This document shows positions 47,571-62,318 of a stretch of 64,000 bases of DNA, one piece after another. Both the position numbers and the translations under genes were made by a program. This DNA is from Stercorarius parasiticus (taxonomy: Eukaryota > Chordata > Aves > Charadriiformes > Stercorariidae): positions 823,892 through 887,891 of the forward strand of contig VWZL01000904.1 of the NCBI GenBank assembly GCA_013396915.1, given 5' to 3'. The notes beneath the pieces are model-generated. The model did not search any database. It had not been told where the DNA came from and saw nothing but the letters and a program-made list of their open reading frames with translations. Within the stretch, counting starts at the first letter, position 1. Every line of letters begins with the position of its first letter.

Positions 47571-50500
47571 TGTGTTGTTTTTGCAGTGAAGAATGCGCTG
47601 TGTAAAGTTTAATGAACTTGAAGTATTCCTCATCAGAGAGAGATTTATCCTGGAGGATTTCAAGCCATGTTTTTTTCTTTAGAACTATTTTCTATAAACT
47701 TTTTCAGTTGACATGAAATAATGTGTATCCTCCTTGGAATAAAGGAAACATTTTTCTGTAAATATTATTTCCCAGTTGTAGTCTGATTTTCTGTCAAACC
47801 TATGTTGCTGTCTAGAAGAAACAGCCCATCCATCTACTTTTTATTTTCTGTGTAAATTTTTCATTTAATTGGTTTGTTACTGCCTACATGTGTATCTGAA
47901 ATTGTGTATTTACTCTGAAGGAAGCAGTTGCCATCTTAGAATATTTTAGCTCCGTGGTTAAAGCTACATGTCCATTTTTTTCTAGCAAATGCTAGAAAAT
48001 ATGTGCCATAATTTGGATTTTCTGTTCTTGGTGAAGAACCTCCTTCCTGATAGCTTTTAAAATTACTTAAAATACCTGTGGCTGCAGAACTTTATTAAAC
48101 CATTTTTTAGGATGGTATCAGAAATATATGTGTGTGTGTATGTAATGAATTTTCTGAAGAAAAGAAGTGACTGCTGAAGAAAGAAACATCTCTCTCCTGA
48201 AGAATAGCATAATTTTTTTACACTTTACTGTAGGGGATGTAGTGTTTTACAGAAATTCAGAAGGTGAGGTTTGTGCCCCAGAGAAGTCATCGAATTCACC
48301 AAAGAATTCTGTCTGGGTGGTAGCCAGGCTCTAACTCTGCATAGATTTTGGAGTGTATGCTGAATACTTTAGATACTCAGATCTGGTCCTCTCCATACTT
48401 TCCTACTGCTGTGCTGACATTTTAAGATTTTCCAGAGCATTTTTCTTGCCATGCCATCTAATTTGGTATGTATGATGGGTGAATTGGCTCTGGTCCACCA
48501 ACCATTGGTTGATAGGAGGATTTATAAAGGAGGACAGACACCATTATGCAGTGGCTCAAATATGCTTCTAAACACAGCATTCAAAGGAACCCCATCTATA
48601 AATGTAGCCCCGTTATTTCTTTCATCATGTGACACCTTTATATGATGGCACTGAAATGAAGTGTAATTCTTTGATTCAGATGTCCGCTACCGTTATGTGA
48701 AACAGGATTTACAATGTCTCCAAGAATTTGAGCTTTGAGGAGGATGGAATATTCAACTTCTGTACTTCTACATTGAAAGGTTTGATAAACCTGGAAGAAA
48801 TGCATTTCAGTTGGGAAACAATTGCAAGTGTTGAAGTTCATAGTATCAAACATTGTATGCAGTAACTTTTCTCATCCAGAGTCTTTCATTTCTATAGGAA
48901 AAAGATCAATGATGAGAATCACCAAATCAAATAAAAAATAAACTCTCTGTTAGAAGAGACTATCCCAAGTTGCTGAGATTTGAGGTGATGCTACTCTTTT
49001 CCTACTTTGATGCAAATTAGTCTCCCAAACTGTCAAGGAGTTCTTAAATTTTTCATATTACCTTTTATTTGGCGGTATCCTTAAGTCTTAAAATAAAACC
49101 TGTGTAATGACACACTATCATATAATGCAGAGAGTAAACAGGAGTGAAAAATGAAATCATATTGCCGTTAATGTAAGTTGGTAGAATCAATGAAGGTTAA
49201 AACCAAAGTCTTTTGTTTGTATGATATTAAATAGTTTCGCAGTGCTACTGGAGTTGACATGTTAACAGAGAGATACCTGGAATCATAGAATCAATTAGAT
49301 TGCCGGTTGATCATTTAGAAGTACCAATGGATTTGATTATTTCTGTTGTAGTGCTTATGTCCAGAATATATCGTCTGAAAATCTATCTAATCTTGGTGGT
49401 ATATAAGTTTCCTTGGTATTTAGTTTCTATCAGTTAAGCTTCACTGGTTGTTACATCCACATATGGTAGAATGGCCAAAGCTCCCTAGCACGTGAAACTG
49501 TGCTGAAAGGCTCATTGCACATAATTGAACCTGCTCAAGATCAATGAATTAGATACTCTCCCACTTTTCTGTGGGGTCCATTTCTTTCCTGGGGGCTCCA
49601 ACTCATTAGGCTTTCTTGAAACACCCATCAAAAGTTCAGAGGATTTGAATGAGCTCTCCTGCTTTGTTTATGGATGTTTTGCTCTGAAACCGATCTAGTG
49701 TTTTTTTTTCCCTCTTCCTCACAATAACCTTTGTATCTCATCCCCCAGGAAATCCACCTCCCTGTGATCCTCTCCAGCCAATCCACCTTTTTTTCCTTCT
49801 CCTAATCATGTATCTCTCTTTTCATCAGGGGCTTCCAGTTCCCCCCTTTTTTCCTAGCCAGCATTTTGTTTCTGTGGGCAGATAAATATTCTTGTCTCTG
49901 GCACCTGAAGTCCAGAAGGAAGAACCTTCCTCTTTTTTCTACTGGTTCCTTATAGAAATTCCTGAAGCGTTTTCCTCCTCCTTTCCTGACATCCTTGTTC
50001 CTTGTAGCCTGAATGCTCCTTGTGCTAGCCTGTGAGCCTCATCTGCAAGGGGAAGGAAGGACTGTCCTGGGTGCAGCTCTTGTGCTGCTTTGCTCAGGCC
50101 TTTCTCAGCTCTCTGTTTCCCAGAGCAAGGGCATCAGGACAGCTTAGGTTTAATGAGATGGACAGTGGAAGCACAGGTTGCAGTCTTTAGTCTTACTTGC
50201 ATGCTATACATTGATTGAAATACTACATTATCTCCTGGAGAGAAAAGACAGATTTTTCTCTGGAGCTTCTCATGCCCTTCAACTCATCTTGATAAGTTTC
50301 ATCCCAATTTGCCCTTCTCTTCCAGAGGTAGAAGTAGTAGAGGGTAACATGCTAGTTTTGAGAAAATGTATTTTAAAAACAAAGGGTCACTAGAATCTTG
50401 ATATATCAACACAATTTTTTACTTTTATATTTTTCTGTACTGGCATTTACTGAACAAGATTTAAGGCTTTAGAATTTCTGAAAGATTGTATTGTCTCTGT

Positions 50501-53500
50501 TCATCATGACCGTAAAGAAAAATAAAAATAAGCTCACCAAGTTCTGTTTTAGACATTGTAGTTTGGAATCATATAATACTTAGCATTAATTCTTTATTCT
50601 AAGCTCTTAATTGTAGTTGTCTTCTATATCAATGCTTTAATTCCAGTTATGTTTTTAAAGCATTTTCCAGAAGTAACATTTACCTGAGATTATCTAAATT
50701 CAGCTCTTGATTCAGAAGAGCTTTCTTTTATTTCTAAGAAATATCTGTTTCCAGGTTGGATTTTGCAGGCATCAACTCTAAACAGATTTGCAGTGCTGTA
50801 TCTACTGTTTTTTGATGCAGAGTACATACGTATGCTTGCTTGCTAGGTGTGACTTTTTTTCTCCTTACTCTGAGCTGGCAGCTCTTGGCTGCATCACCTG
50901 CAGTTGTACATTGTTTTACAAATGCCATTCGTGGCCCCACATCCCATATGCTTCTTGTCTTATGCTATTTCTAGCAGTATTTCCTGCTAGAGGCAGGAAA
51001 TTTCTAGCAGTGAGGGTTCTCCTAAAATTCCACTTGGTATTCTTCCAATTTTTTTATTTTCTTCTGTAGCCATTTTAAGTGTTTTCTTCTTTTTTTTTTC
51101 TTTTGGGTATTTTCTTTTTGTCTTCAGTGATTTCTGCAGCCTGCCATATCACATATCATTCTTTTCCAAGTGTGAAGTCATATCTTTTGTTAGTTCCTTG
51201 CCCCTCACCCTCCACCCCGCAGCTCTGGATATCCGAACTGAATTAGTATCTGATCTGTTATAATGAAACCTGCCAAGTGCCTTAATTATAATTCTGACTT
51301 ATTAGTTTAAAATGAATAAAAGATTCTTCAAGGAATTCTTTCACTTTTTGCAGTTTCATTTGCAGTCTTTCAAAAGTATCTCTTTTGGGGGTTTCATTAT
51401 TTACTGCAGTTTCAGTTCAGAGCTTGCACTTCCAATCTGGGTCTGTTTGGAAACTGGTTAAGTCATCAGTAGGTACGGGTTCAGCAAAAATAAAAAAGTA
51501 GTTATCAGTGAAATTTATTTTTTACTTCAGGTGGATTACAACTTTTCCCATACAGATGTCAGATATGTATCTGATTTTCTTCCTATCATTCATCAACGTA
51601 ATGCTAGTTTTGGCTTGTTAGTGGCCTTTAGTTCCTGCACTGCTGTTTTTCACTCTCTGTCATTCTTAGGGGTCTGACTTCCTTACTTCTCTGATAGTTT
51701 AGTTCCTAACTATGAGTTACGGACTTAAAACTTTGGAGCTTTGTGGTCCAAAACCTGCTTAAAGAAGAGGTAATATTAGATCGGGTTGTGCAGGAACTTA
51801 ACTAGGCGTTTTGAGTATCACCAGTAATGAAGATCACATAGTCTTGTGTGAGTTCCAGTTTGGTATTATGTAGCACTGTGATACTTGTTTAAGAGGACAG
51901 AAGTAGTATTAAAATAGCAAGTGTTACTGAATTTCAGGCCCCCTATTTGAGAGTCTGTGATGTAGGGAAAATGCTGCGCCTGACCATATCCTAATTTTCC
52001 TGGCTAGTTGCTCAAGAAGGATCAGTGCATATTTCTGAAGGTGTTTACATTGATGTGATTCTGTAGAAAGTGACAGTAATTCTTCTGGAGTATGGCTGAT
52101 AGAATACAACTCTCCATGAGTGAAACAGACTGTATAGCCAGAACCTGACTGTTATGTAAAGAAAATATATAAAAAAAAAACAAACCCAACACCAAACCCA
52201 AAAGCTAATCTTAGGTCGGAAATCAGTCCTTTTGTATTCTTTTTGTCTTACTATAGTATTAGATTTAAGTTATTTGTTCTGTGATACTGGCCATTTTGCT
52301 TTATTTGAACTAAGGTATTCAATTCAAATATTTTAATATTACTAGGAATCTTGATTTTCAGAATATCAGTCAGATGCTATATGTTTGACCAAATGAAAAT
52401 TGGTGTTATGCAGAGATATGGCAAAGGCTCCTTGATTTAAAAATACATGTATAGTCTGGAAAAAAGTGGTGAATAGTATTTGAGTGAGGAAGCTTTGTAC
52501 TTACCTCCTTCAGGAAGAAAGTGTTATATTTGCCCAGTGATAAGTATGGAGAGTTAATAAATGCTGTGTAGGAATTGAAAATAATTCCTATTCACCATTT
52601 AAAATACTTTTAGTACTGTTTGGAAATGAAGAGTATCCTTGAAGGACAGATGGCAATTGCATATGAAGCACTTTCTGAACTGTTCACTGCCTCAGGCTCT
52701 ATGATAAAACAGGAAGGTTGACCATATGTACTGTATTATCCTTTCATGGAATAATAATCCCTTCTTGCAGATTGCTTCTGCAAATGGGTATTTCATTTTA
52801 CATAGATAGTTCATATGTAAGCTAGTATGTTTTCATAGCAAAAAGCATCGGTTCTTGCCTGTGTCATTTATATGTTTGAGAGTAGCTTTATAAGCAGGAT
52901 TTTGAAGTTAAAAGTCGTAACTTTTTTCCTTAAGGTTTTGGTAGAGACTACTCTCCTTCTGTCCTCGTGTGACTGAAATGTTTTGGTTTCATCATAAATG
53001 TTGACTCTATTAAATATTCCAATATTTGAATGCATTATAATTGCATGAGTATCTCATCCTTGCTTAGAACATGTTCAGTTTTTATACACATTTATACCTA
53101 AACCCTAATTTTGATAACTCAGTCCCATTTTAACTCTGTATTAATGATAAACTAAACTCACATGCACAGTATAACACGTTTCATGAAGCAGTGGGAATCA
53201 CTTCAAAAAAGCTGTTTCTAGAGATAACTTGTATTTACTACAGCAAACCCTGGGAAACTATAGGCAACTCTTTGTGCTCGGTTAATTTGCACAAGCCATT
53301 CAGTAAAGTGCTGCCTCTGACATTTCAGTGAAATGTAAGACCAGAAGGAAGTGCTGATATAATGATATAATTAGATATTAAGCCTTTTTAGATGGGGCCT
53401 TCGGTCCCCAAAGACCTGCTTATGGTTGCAAATTTTCTTTATAGTGACTAAAAATAAGCTGTGTAAGCATGTATGGGACCTACCATGCTGTAGTTTCCAG

Positions 53501-55157
53501 AAGATTTGCAAAATTTCCACAAGCTCTGAATATCTTACCAGGTCAATAATGTAGCTGGATGGGCATATACTGCCAGGATTTTTTTTTTTCCTTTTTCCTT
53601 CCTGGTTTAAATATTAACCATACTGGGTACAGGTCCTTTTTTTATATTGTTTTTCCTTGTTCTTATATTACAGACATTGACCAGAAAACACCAAGTTAGA
53701 GGAAGCAATTCAAGAATATTTTTGTTTGCCTTTATAAAGCTTGGGCTCCCTAAATGAATTCTGAACTTCCCATGTTGCCTACTGACAAATATTGTGCATA
53801 AGAAACTCGTATTATTGTAGGTCACTGAATTAATTCTTAAAATGCCAATTGACATGATTCCCTTAGGGAGTTGTAAGTTGCAGCCTTATATTATGTTCCA
53901 GCACAAATGTGGAAATTCAGTGTTTTAGAAGGTAAAGCATTTGTAGTACTGAAAGAGCTTAACATGAATCAGATGATGCTGTTCTAGCATTTAAATTCTA
54001 ATAAATGGAAATAGGCAGACTTTCTAGAGATTTTTCACTGTCATTGCATGTTTAACTCTCAGGAGAAAATTGGGACCGATGTCCTTACTTCTGGCATCAA
54101 ACTTCACAACTGCAGTTGATTGTTGTATTTTGCATAACCAAAAATGGGAGCTAAAGTACTAATAATGGGTAGAGCTCAGTTCAATCCGGACATAAGGACG
54201 CTAAATGCATGAAGAGAAATAGCGGAAGATAAGCTATCCAGAGCTATTTGTGTGAGTGATTGTGTGTGAGGAAATACACTAAGAAAACAGTTAATCTACT
54301 TCCAACTTCCTAGGGTAAAACACTGGGTAATACATGTTATAGAATATTTTTTTTTGACAGCAGGAAGAAAGACTTTATAGTATATTGGGTCATTTTCCAA
54401 TTCACAACTCTAATTTGTATGATCGTGTCCTTGAATAAGTAGAATTCTTTCTGTGAGAGTTTAATGTACATTTTTTGTCAGAGGTGATTCAATTTTTTTT
54501 AGTGTTTGATTTTGTAGCTTTTATCTGCATATGAAGCTTTTAATGGCACCATAGCATGTCAAGATATCATGAACTACTTTACGCTAAACTTGAAAAGCTC
54601 CTTTATATGTCTTTTTGGGTTATGTGGTTAATGATGGGTTAAAAGCTAACACCAGTTGAGGGGAGAAGAGGGAGGGAGGGAAATGCTTTCTTTGTATTGT
54701 TCAGACTGCACAGTGAATTTACATGAGAATTTTATCAGCATTCTTGGTGATATGCCTACTCTGAATGAATTCCCCATAGATGCAAATTTTTGGACTGGCT
54801 TCTTTATCTTTCTTCTTTTGAGATACTGGCTTAAAAGGATGGATCTGCCTTTTATGTCTAGAGAATGATGCCTTGAGACTTGGTTGCCATATATTTCAGA
54901 CAGCCTGTCCAGCTTTTGAAAGTAAAGAACAATTCTGCAGACAGCTTTGACTTGTACTAGGGGTGAGGTCGAGGGGAAGAAGTGGGGAGGGTAGCCACTT
55001 CTTTGACCATCCCTTTTACTATAGTTAGTGGAAAGTAGTCAAAACACTCCATACTCTAAGCATAAGTCTGCCTATGTATCAGAAACCTAAAAGAGTTGGA
55101 CATTTTGTTAAGGCAAGTATCCATGTCTTTATATCTTCACTAAACTCACAGACCTAG

Positions 55158-55875
55158 ATCATAGGATCACATCCTTGATCATGCGTTAATTCAGTTTGGA
55201 AGGGACCTCAGGAGGTCCAACCTCTTACTCAAAGCAGGGCCAACTATGATGTCAGACCAGGTTCTGCTGGGCTTTATCTAGTTGGGTCTTGAAGAATGCT
55301 GAAGATGGAGACTGCATAACCTCTCAGGGAAGCCTCTTCCACTCCCTGTCTGTCCTTACTGGGAAAAAGTTTCTCTTTGTATCCAATCTGAACCTGTCTT
55401 GTTTCAACTTATGCCCATTGTCTCGTGTCCACTCGTCATGTACCAGTGTGAAGAGCCTGTCTGTGTCTTCTTGATAAGCTTGTAGGTATTGGCATACTGC
55501 TAAGTCCACCTGGAGCTGTCTCTTCTCCAGGCTGAGCAAGCTCGTTCTCTTAGCTTCTTCTTGCAGGGCTAGTGCACCAGCCCCTGACCAGCTTGGTGGC
55601 CATCTGCTGAACCATTTTATCAGTGTCTTTCCTTTTCTTGGGGGCTCAAAACTGTAGACAGAATTTGTAGATTCCCTGTCTGTGAGTGTAGCAACTGATC
55701 CCCACGATTTGGTGTCATCTGCAAAGTTGATGAGAATGCACTCTGTCACCTCCAGGTTACTGATAAAGAAGTTGAACAGGATGGGATAGACACCTACAGT
55801 ACTTAATTTGTTACTGGCTGCCAGGCAGAGAACCACCCATGAACCACTACCCTCTGAACCTGATCGTTCAACTAT
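55158..55875 (-). mobile_element. CR1 LINE, older copy with part of the reverse transcriptase
   Basis: On the minus strand the copy starts with CR1 ORF2 sequence that reads PILFNFFISNLEV and then NFADDTKSWGSV. F-A-D-D is the catalytic box of the CR1 reverse transcriptase, and the segment before it is the usual ILFNIFINDL-like motif. Some 50 codons later it is already in the C-terminal segment LLSLEKRQLQVDLAVCQYLQ, so the C-terminal part of the polymerase domain is deleted. It then runs through DTKRNFFPVRTDREWKRLP to the CR1 3' end at about 55160 (AAGGGACCTCAGGAGGTCC region). The frame stays open for about 200 codons, but the internal deletion and missing endonuclease make it inert. Confidence 0.88.
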
Positions 55876-58800
55876 TTTTTTTTTTTTTGATCTGTTTGAT
55901 TTTTCCACCCAGCCAGACTGTAACATCCTGATGTTGATATAAGGATATTGTGGGAGACAAGAAAAATTGCATGATCATTATTGACTTTCATGTTCTTTTT
56001 CAGAGTTAGAAAAATTTCAGTTAGTATTATTGTAGTAAGACTTGGAGGTATAATACAGTAGTTTAATATATTTTGTAGTGTAATTAAAATAGCTCTCATA
56101 TGTAGATGACTAAGTTGCAGGTCATTAACCTAAACTCAGTAAAGTCAAATAGAGGACAACTAGTGCTTTGACTTGGAGATACTTGTGATTGTTTTGTGTT
56201 TTGTTTTTTGTTTTTTCTTCGTAATTTTTTGCTTAAATTTCCAAGTCTTAACAGAAGATTTTTAAAACCAATGTTTTCCAAATTGGATGCCTGCAGATGA
56301 CCTGGCAAAAAGCCAAACTGAAAAATATGTTTATTTAAAATGAAGGTTTTATCTGTAAAGAAGACTTGAAAGACTGGTCACCTGTACTGTAGTATAATAG
56401 TGTGGTTAGTACCATTTGTTTTTCTAAATTGAGAACAGCGCTCTATCTTAAAACCCAGTAATCAGTATCTGTAAGGATCTTTGCTGATTTTAATGTGAAC
56501 ACTGGACTCTTTATATAACTTTGAGTAAATTAGTTATGTGGGTTTTTTTCTAGCACATGAGGAAGACAGAATCAAATGATTGCATTAGGATGCATGTTTG
56601 TATGATTGGTAGAAGGCTTTTTGTTATATTTTTGGTTTGTCAGTTTGTCTTGTTTTTTTTTTTTTTACTTTTTCCCTTTTCCCCATGAGGTGGAACTACT
56701 GTAGGAGGTAGCATGATTTTATGGCTTGCTTGGTTCTCTTCTCTAAGGAGAAAATGCTGAGGACTACATTAGGAGAAGGTGTAGAATTCATTTTGTATAA
56801 TGTTGTGAAATCTGAAAGCTGACACTTTAAGCTGTAAAATCAGCAAAATCTAGGAAAAAAAAAAAATCATCCTGCTTGGTGTAGTCTGGGATTTTATGTT
56901 ACCTACTGCATCACAAAAAAAATCATCGTTTGCCAATGTAACTGAAAACCACTGTTAATTCAAGGCAGTGGTATGTCAGATAGCTCTTGCACTATTGCAT
57001 GGCACCTGGAGTTCTCAGGACAGGGAGTGGTAGTGACAAGTATTGGGAAATTACATTTGTATTATGGAAAAAAATGTGTTGGTTTTTTTCCTTTAGGTCC
57101 CAGCATCATGAGGGTGACATAGGGCTCCTGTCTGTTTCAGTAAATTACAGAATTGCAACTTGGTACATTTTACCTCCTATTTTATTGCAGGAGTGACACC
57201 AGAGGGAGGGAAATGATTCTCTGCTCTGGGCAAGAAAATCCAAATGGAAATACTAAATCATTTTAGAGTGTGGTTAGTATGCGTTATCATGGGCCTAGAA
57301 GAAAACCTGAGCATTTGAGTCCTGATGTAACTTTTGATTGTATATATTGTATAGCTTTGAGAAGTGTTGTGCAACTTCCAAATACGCTTTATAAGTAATA
57401 GATGTTCTTTTTCTTTTTAAAGGCTTCTTTTTTTGTGTCTGTGTGTACTACTAATCAGAAAAAAAAAATCAAACTTACTCAATCAACTACACTGTGTTCA
57501 GCTCTTTATCTTTTTGAGCCTGAGACAGCTTCAAGGAACTCAATATTTGTCATCCTTCCCCCTACACCTTTCATAGTTTTTTTTCACCCAACTGAAAGAA
57601 AAAGTAGCATTTGTGATGTGTGTGTATACATATGTATATATCTGTGTGTATATATATATGTGTGTAAAAACTATTAGTAGTGTCACATAATGTTATGGAA
57701 TGCTGTAAAATTATCAATGCATTTCTAATCTGATAAGTTTGTTACCAAACACACAAAAGCTTTTTTCTTTCTTTAATTTGGGACAGCTTCTTGAAAAGTC
57801 ATACTTATTGCTGTGCAGCTTTGCATGCTAGAATATCCTGTAATTTCCTCCTTTTATTGTAAAGAAACAAAACGTGCATTTTGTAGTGATATGAAAAAAA
57901 ATGCTTGAAAGAAAACCTTTTCACTGTGATTGCTTTTGCAACTATCTTCAAACTACATTGCTATGAGGAGCAGTCTTGAATTTTTTGGATAAATACTGTC
58001 TGTGGAAACCTCATTGTATGTAGAAACTTACATTATTGTAGCAGTTTGCAGGCACATACACTTAATTTGTCTCTTAATGTAAAATAGACTGTGAGAGGGG
58101 GCCTACAAGGGACATTTTTACCTTCAAGTTTTTTTGTGTGTGTGTTTGTTTTTGTATTATTTTTTATTTTGTATTATTATTTTAATACTGAGGTAATGCA
58201 CATTTTAAACCAATTCAGTTGTGATTTGCTTTAAATATGTATATATATTTCACTTGCTGGCATTCATTTTGAAAACTGTTGACAGATAACATTAGCTCTC
58301 ACAGTATCTGGTCTAATTCCTCAGGTGTATTGTGACTAAGGGGTCTCACGGGTACAAAGTTTCAGCCTTTTTGACAAATGTCATATCTGGCAGATTGGGT
58401 TCAAGGTTATTGTCTGAGTTTTAACAATTTGTCAACAGTCGGTTGCTTCTACAGTCTTAATACCATTTTCCTGAAAGTCTAATTTTTCATATTTCAAAAT
58501 ATCACACCTCTATCCCTTTTCTACTAGCCATGTTGTTTGGTCACAAGAATGACTTGCTATTTATTACTAATGCATGAAATATATGGAAATCTGATCTCTG
58601 TCCATCTATAAGATAGAACCAAATCAAGGTGATGATACTTCTATTTAAAATGATGAAAACAGGTTTAGGAATTATTTGATCTAGTAGTCAGTATTCCAGA
58701 TCTAGTATGTGTGTTCTGTGAACCCTGTTTGTTCCCTGAAATTTTAAAAACAAATACACAGCTGGATTCTGTTCAGTGGCTAGATTACGTGTGTGTAAAA

Positions 58801-59873
58801 TTACTGAATGGATTATCTGATTTCTCTTCTTCAAGCTTTGCTTCTGCAAAGCCTTGGAACTCAAAGGTTAGTACATTTGTTTCCTCGCTTTCCTTCCTTT
58901 TTTAAAGTTTACCTCATGACACAAGTTATATGGAACATTTGATTACAAAGGGAATTTTGGGAAAGAAATCATAATAAAATGAAAGTGATGATATTTATTG
59001 GAAGTTGGCAAATATTATGTTAATTAAGAGTGAACCTTTTTTTTTGTGTTTGTTTCTTCTGGCACTTCAGAAATACCTTTGTCAGTTTACAGCTTATTCT
59101 GGGGAATGGAAAAAACACTTATGCAGATAAACTTTATGATTATTTAAGAAAGATTTGAAGAGTCATAATCGACGTCTCAATTTGAGTTTACTTTCTGTCC
59201 TGTACTTGCTTACTTCTTCTAGAAATTATTAAAATAATAGTTTTCTACAGGCAAAAGGCAGACCAGATTTCTAGATTTGATTACTATCCTTAAAACCATA
59301 ACCTTTCTCTCTTATGCTCCTAAACACCGACATATATATTTTTAAAGTGTTCCATAGCTATTGAAGATAAATTGTTCCAGGACATTGTTCAGGAGACTTA
59401 ATTATACAATTAATGGGGTGTTTTCCATTTTTGCTTTGTCACTGTAACAAATAAGATATGCAGATTTTTGGACTGCCTTTGTGAAACACCTGCTTTTACT
59501 TATGAAAATGAATATGAAAGCAATTTCTTTGCCTGACTTTGTATTTCTGCCTTTGTACTTTGGATTCTGTTCTCTGACTGGGGCACCTTAAAGGTAGCCA
59601 TTATGCTGCTGAATATCAACAGGCTTAATTCCTCTTTATGAGCTTTCCATACTTAGGTTTAAAAAAGGCATATAAACATCTATTTGCAATGGTAATGATG
59701 GCAGGTCTTCTCTTAATACTTAGCTGTGTAGTTGAAGGGCAGTTCAAGAAATTACATTTCAGTAAACTCAAAACTTTAAAAAGGGGAAAAAAACTTATTT
59801 GAACAACGGTTCACTCTTAGCTATTTTTATTTTTTGTAACAGGATTCTAATTTTCTCTTTGACATATAATCTG
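55876..59873 (+). other. IMMP2L: IMMP2L intron 3, part between two CR1 copies
   Basis: AT-rich intron with several T-runs (for example 56651-56665). A TG/TA microsatellite lies at 57616-57665. No exon is recognised. Confidence 0.65.
57616..57665. repeat. (TG/TA)n microsatellite
   Basis: Alternating TG and TA dinucleotides with few interruptions over about 50 bases; likely to vary in length between individuals. Confidence 0.9.
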
Positions 59874-60662
59874 TGATAGAATCATAGAATGGTTTGAGTT
59901 GGCAGGGACCTTAAAGATCATCTAGTTCCAACCCCCCTGCCATGGGCATGTTCCAATAGATCAGGTTGCTCTAATCTCCATCCAGCCTGGCCTTGAACAC
60001 TTCCAGGGAGGAAGTGTTCACAACTTCTCTGGGTAACCTGGCCAGTGTCTCACCACCCTCATTGTAAAGAACTTCTTCCTAATGTCTAATCTAAATCTAC
60101 CCTCTTACAGTTTTGAACTGTCATTCCTCGTCCTATCACTACAGTCCCTGATAAAGAGCCCCTCCCCATCTCCCCTGTAGACCCCCTTTAGGTACTGGAA
60201 GGGGCTATAAGGTCTCCCTGGAGCCTTGCCTTCTCCAGGCTGAACAACCCCAACTCTCTCAGCCTGTCCTCACAGGAGAGGTACTCCAGCCCTCTGATCA
60301 TCTTTGTGGCCCTCCTCTGGACTCGCTCCAACAGGTCCAGGTCCTTCTTATGGTGGGGCCCCCGGAGCTGGATGCAGTGGTCCAGATGGAGTCTCATGAG
60401 AGCGGAGCAGAGGAGCGGAATCACCTCCCTCGACCTGCTGGCCACACTTCTTTTGATGTGGCCCAAGATGTGGTTGGCTTTCTGGGCTGCGAGCACACAT
60501 TGCCAGCTCATGTTGAGCTTCTCATCAACCGACACCCCCAGGTCCTTCTCCTCAAGGCATCTCTCAATCCATTCTCTGCCTAGCCTGTGTTTGTGCATGG
60601 GATTGCCCCAACCCTGGTGAAGGATCTTGCACTTGGCCTTGTTGAACTTCATGAGGTTTCTA
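59874..60662 (-). mobile_element. CR1 LINE, 5'-truncated, the longest uninterrupted copy
   Basis: On the minus strand it begins with CR1 ORF2 sequence reading [17 protein letters not shown], then [59 protein letters not shown] and [17 protein letters not shown]. The frame breaks near 60190 (expected reading IAAFQYL), and the rest continues to the tail with GATTCTAT at about 59874-59890. The protein part corresponds to the end of the polymerase domain and the C-terminus of ORF2. The polymerase catalytic box is missing, so it cannot act by itself. Confidence 0.94.
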
Positions 60663-62318
60663 TGTCATTCAGTAGGAGTTTACAAAAATAGTTAGGTTGC
60701 ATTCTGACACGTGGTCATTCTTTAGCTGCAAACATACATCAGAAACCAAAGGACTTACTTGCCTAGTACATTAGGTCATTCTTATACCTCTTCCTCCTCC
60801 TCCTCATTACCATCCTTATGATATATTTATAAAGGATAGTATTTAACAAATAGAAGACTATCACACTGTTGGTAAAAATGTAAAATATCGTATCTCCTAT
60901 TCTTACTTTGCTATATCAGCAAAATGACTATTTAAGCTCAGTCACTAACTCAATTATGAGAAAAGGTATTGAATTTTTTTTTATGAAGTGAGTCAGTAAT
61001 GTTTCATTTGCAATATGAATAGAAAACATTCTAAGGATTTCAATTTTCTATCTCAAGTGAAAGAGCAGTTATTAAAAAGAAGCGTAGCACCCTGCAGACA
61101 AGGAACATAACTATGTATTTTTTTGTAGTATTCTAGTTGCCTTTGTCACTTGTGTGTCCCTGTTAAATTCTACCAGCAACCACAAATTAATTTGAGCTCC
61201 CATAGATTTTTGTCAAACAGGTTTCTTTCATACCCCTCCCCCCCAATTTAAATGGAAGTATTAGCACCATGAGTGCATTTGCTTTTGATATATAGTACAC
61301 TTTTGTGAGTTAGGTACATAAATCCTGTATTTTCAAGTGTTGTGAAGTTAGAATACTTGTTGAGGAAAGTATAATAAAATGTGGGGCTAGATAAGCATTA
61401 AAACAAATAATCACACTGTTGATAATAAGGTAGCAATTAAATGCCCCCCCCAAAAAGTAAGACTTTCTGAAATTAAGCATATATGTCAATCAGGCAGCTG
61501 ATGATGATTTAGTGCCAATATGAGCAAATGTTATGACATGATTCAATAGGAGGATGTGCTTTCTCTTTGCTTTCCTTAAATATAGTTAAACATTTGTCAA
61601 GTAAATATACTTTAATGTCTATCAAATAGTAAATTTTAAAATATTTCATTAGATGAACAGTGAACCCCTTCATAGTTTAGAGGAATTTTAATTAGTATTC
61701 TACATGAAGAGGCCAATATGGTATGTTACTTGAGCTGACTGGGGAGTTAGTGTTCACGTGAGCATCCCAAAAAATATTCTACTGGAGTTTTGAAAATTTA
61801 ATAAATTAAAATTGCATCATTTGCCATACATTTTTCCCCGGTGGTAATTTGCTATCCATTATTGTGTAATGTATGTTGTACTAGTTTAGTTCCCATATTG
61901 AAAACTGCTTTATTAGCCATTTCTTAAGCAATAGTGTAAATTAAAGTGAAATTGAGCCATAATATTACTGCACTATCACAGTAATGTGATCATATTCTTT
62001 CTACAGTGGGGGACGGACATAAATCTGTCAATAGCAAAACTCGCAAAATGCAATACAAATCCACACCATTGTATTGATGTGTTTTTTAAGATCTCGGGTC
62101 TATCAACCAGCTAGCCTGAATATATTGGATTTACCTTTGCTGTAGCAGTGAAGAAATCAATTCTGTAGTTTTGCACATAAGTGTCATAAAAATCAGATTT
62201 AGGATGTCATTGTGCTGATTTAGGAAGAATTGATTTATTATTTACATTGAAGTTGAAAAAAAAGTGTGAATGTGAAAAGCAGGTGAAGTAATGGAGAAGA
62301 TAATTCTGAATTATAAAA
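60663..62318 (+). other. IMMP2L: IMMP2L intron 3, part between two CR1 copies
   Basis: AT-rich intron; a short TCC repeat lies at about 60787-60806. Nothing else recognised. Confidence 0.65.

Larger units (their letters stand above)
36625..55157 (+). other. IMMP2L: IMMP2L intron 3, middle part
   Basis: About 18.5 kb of AT-rich intron without a recognised exon, RNA gene or large repeat. Exceptions are listed separately (hairpin at 41048, TTTG repeat at 41968, pyrimidine tract at 47504). The stretch 49695-49990 is rich in C and T on the plus strand. Open frames here are below 105 codons and have no family resemblance. Confidence 0.65.

Noticed and set aside
60306..60620. 104-codon plus-strand frame
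   Set aside because: It is antisense to the CR1 ORF2 remnant on the minus strand.
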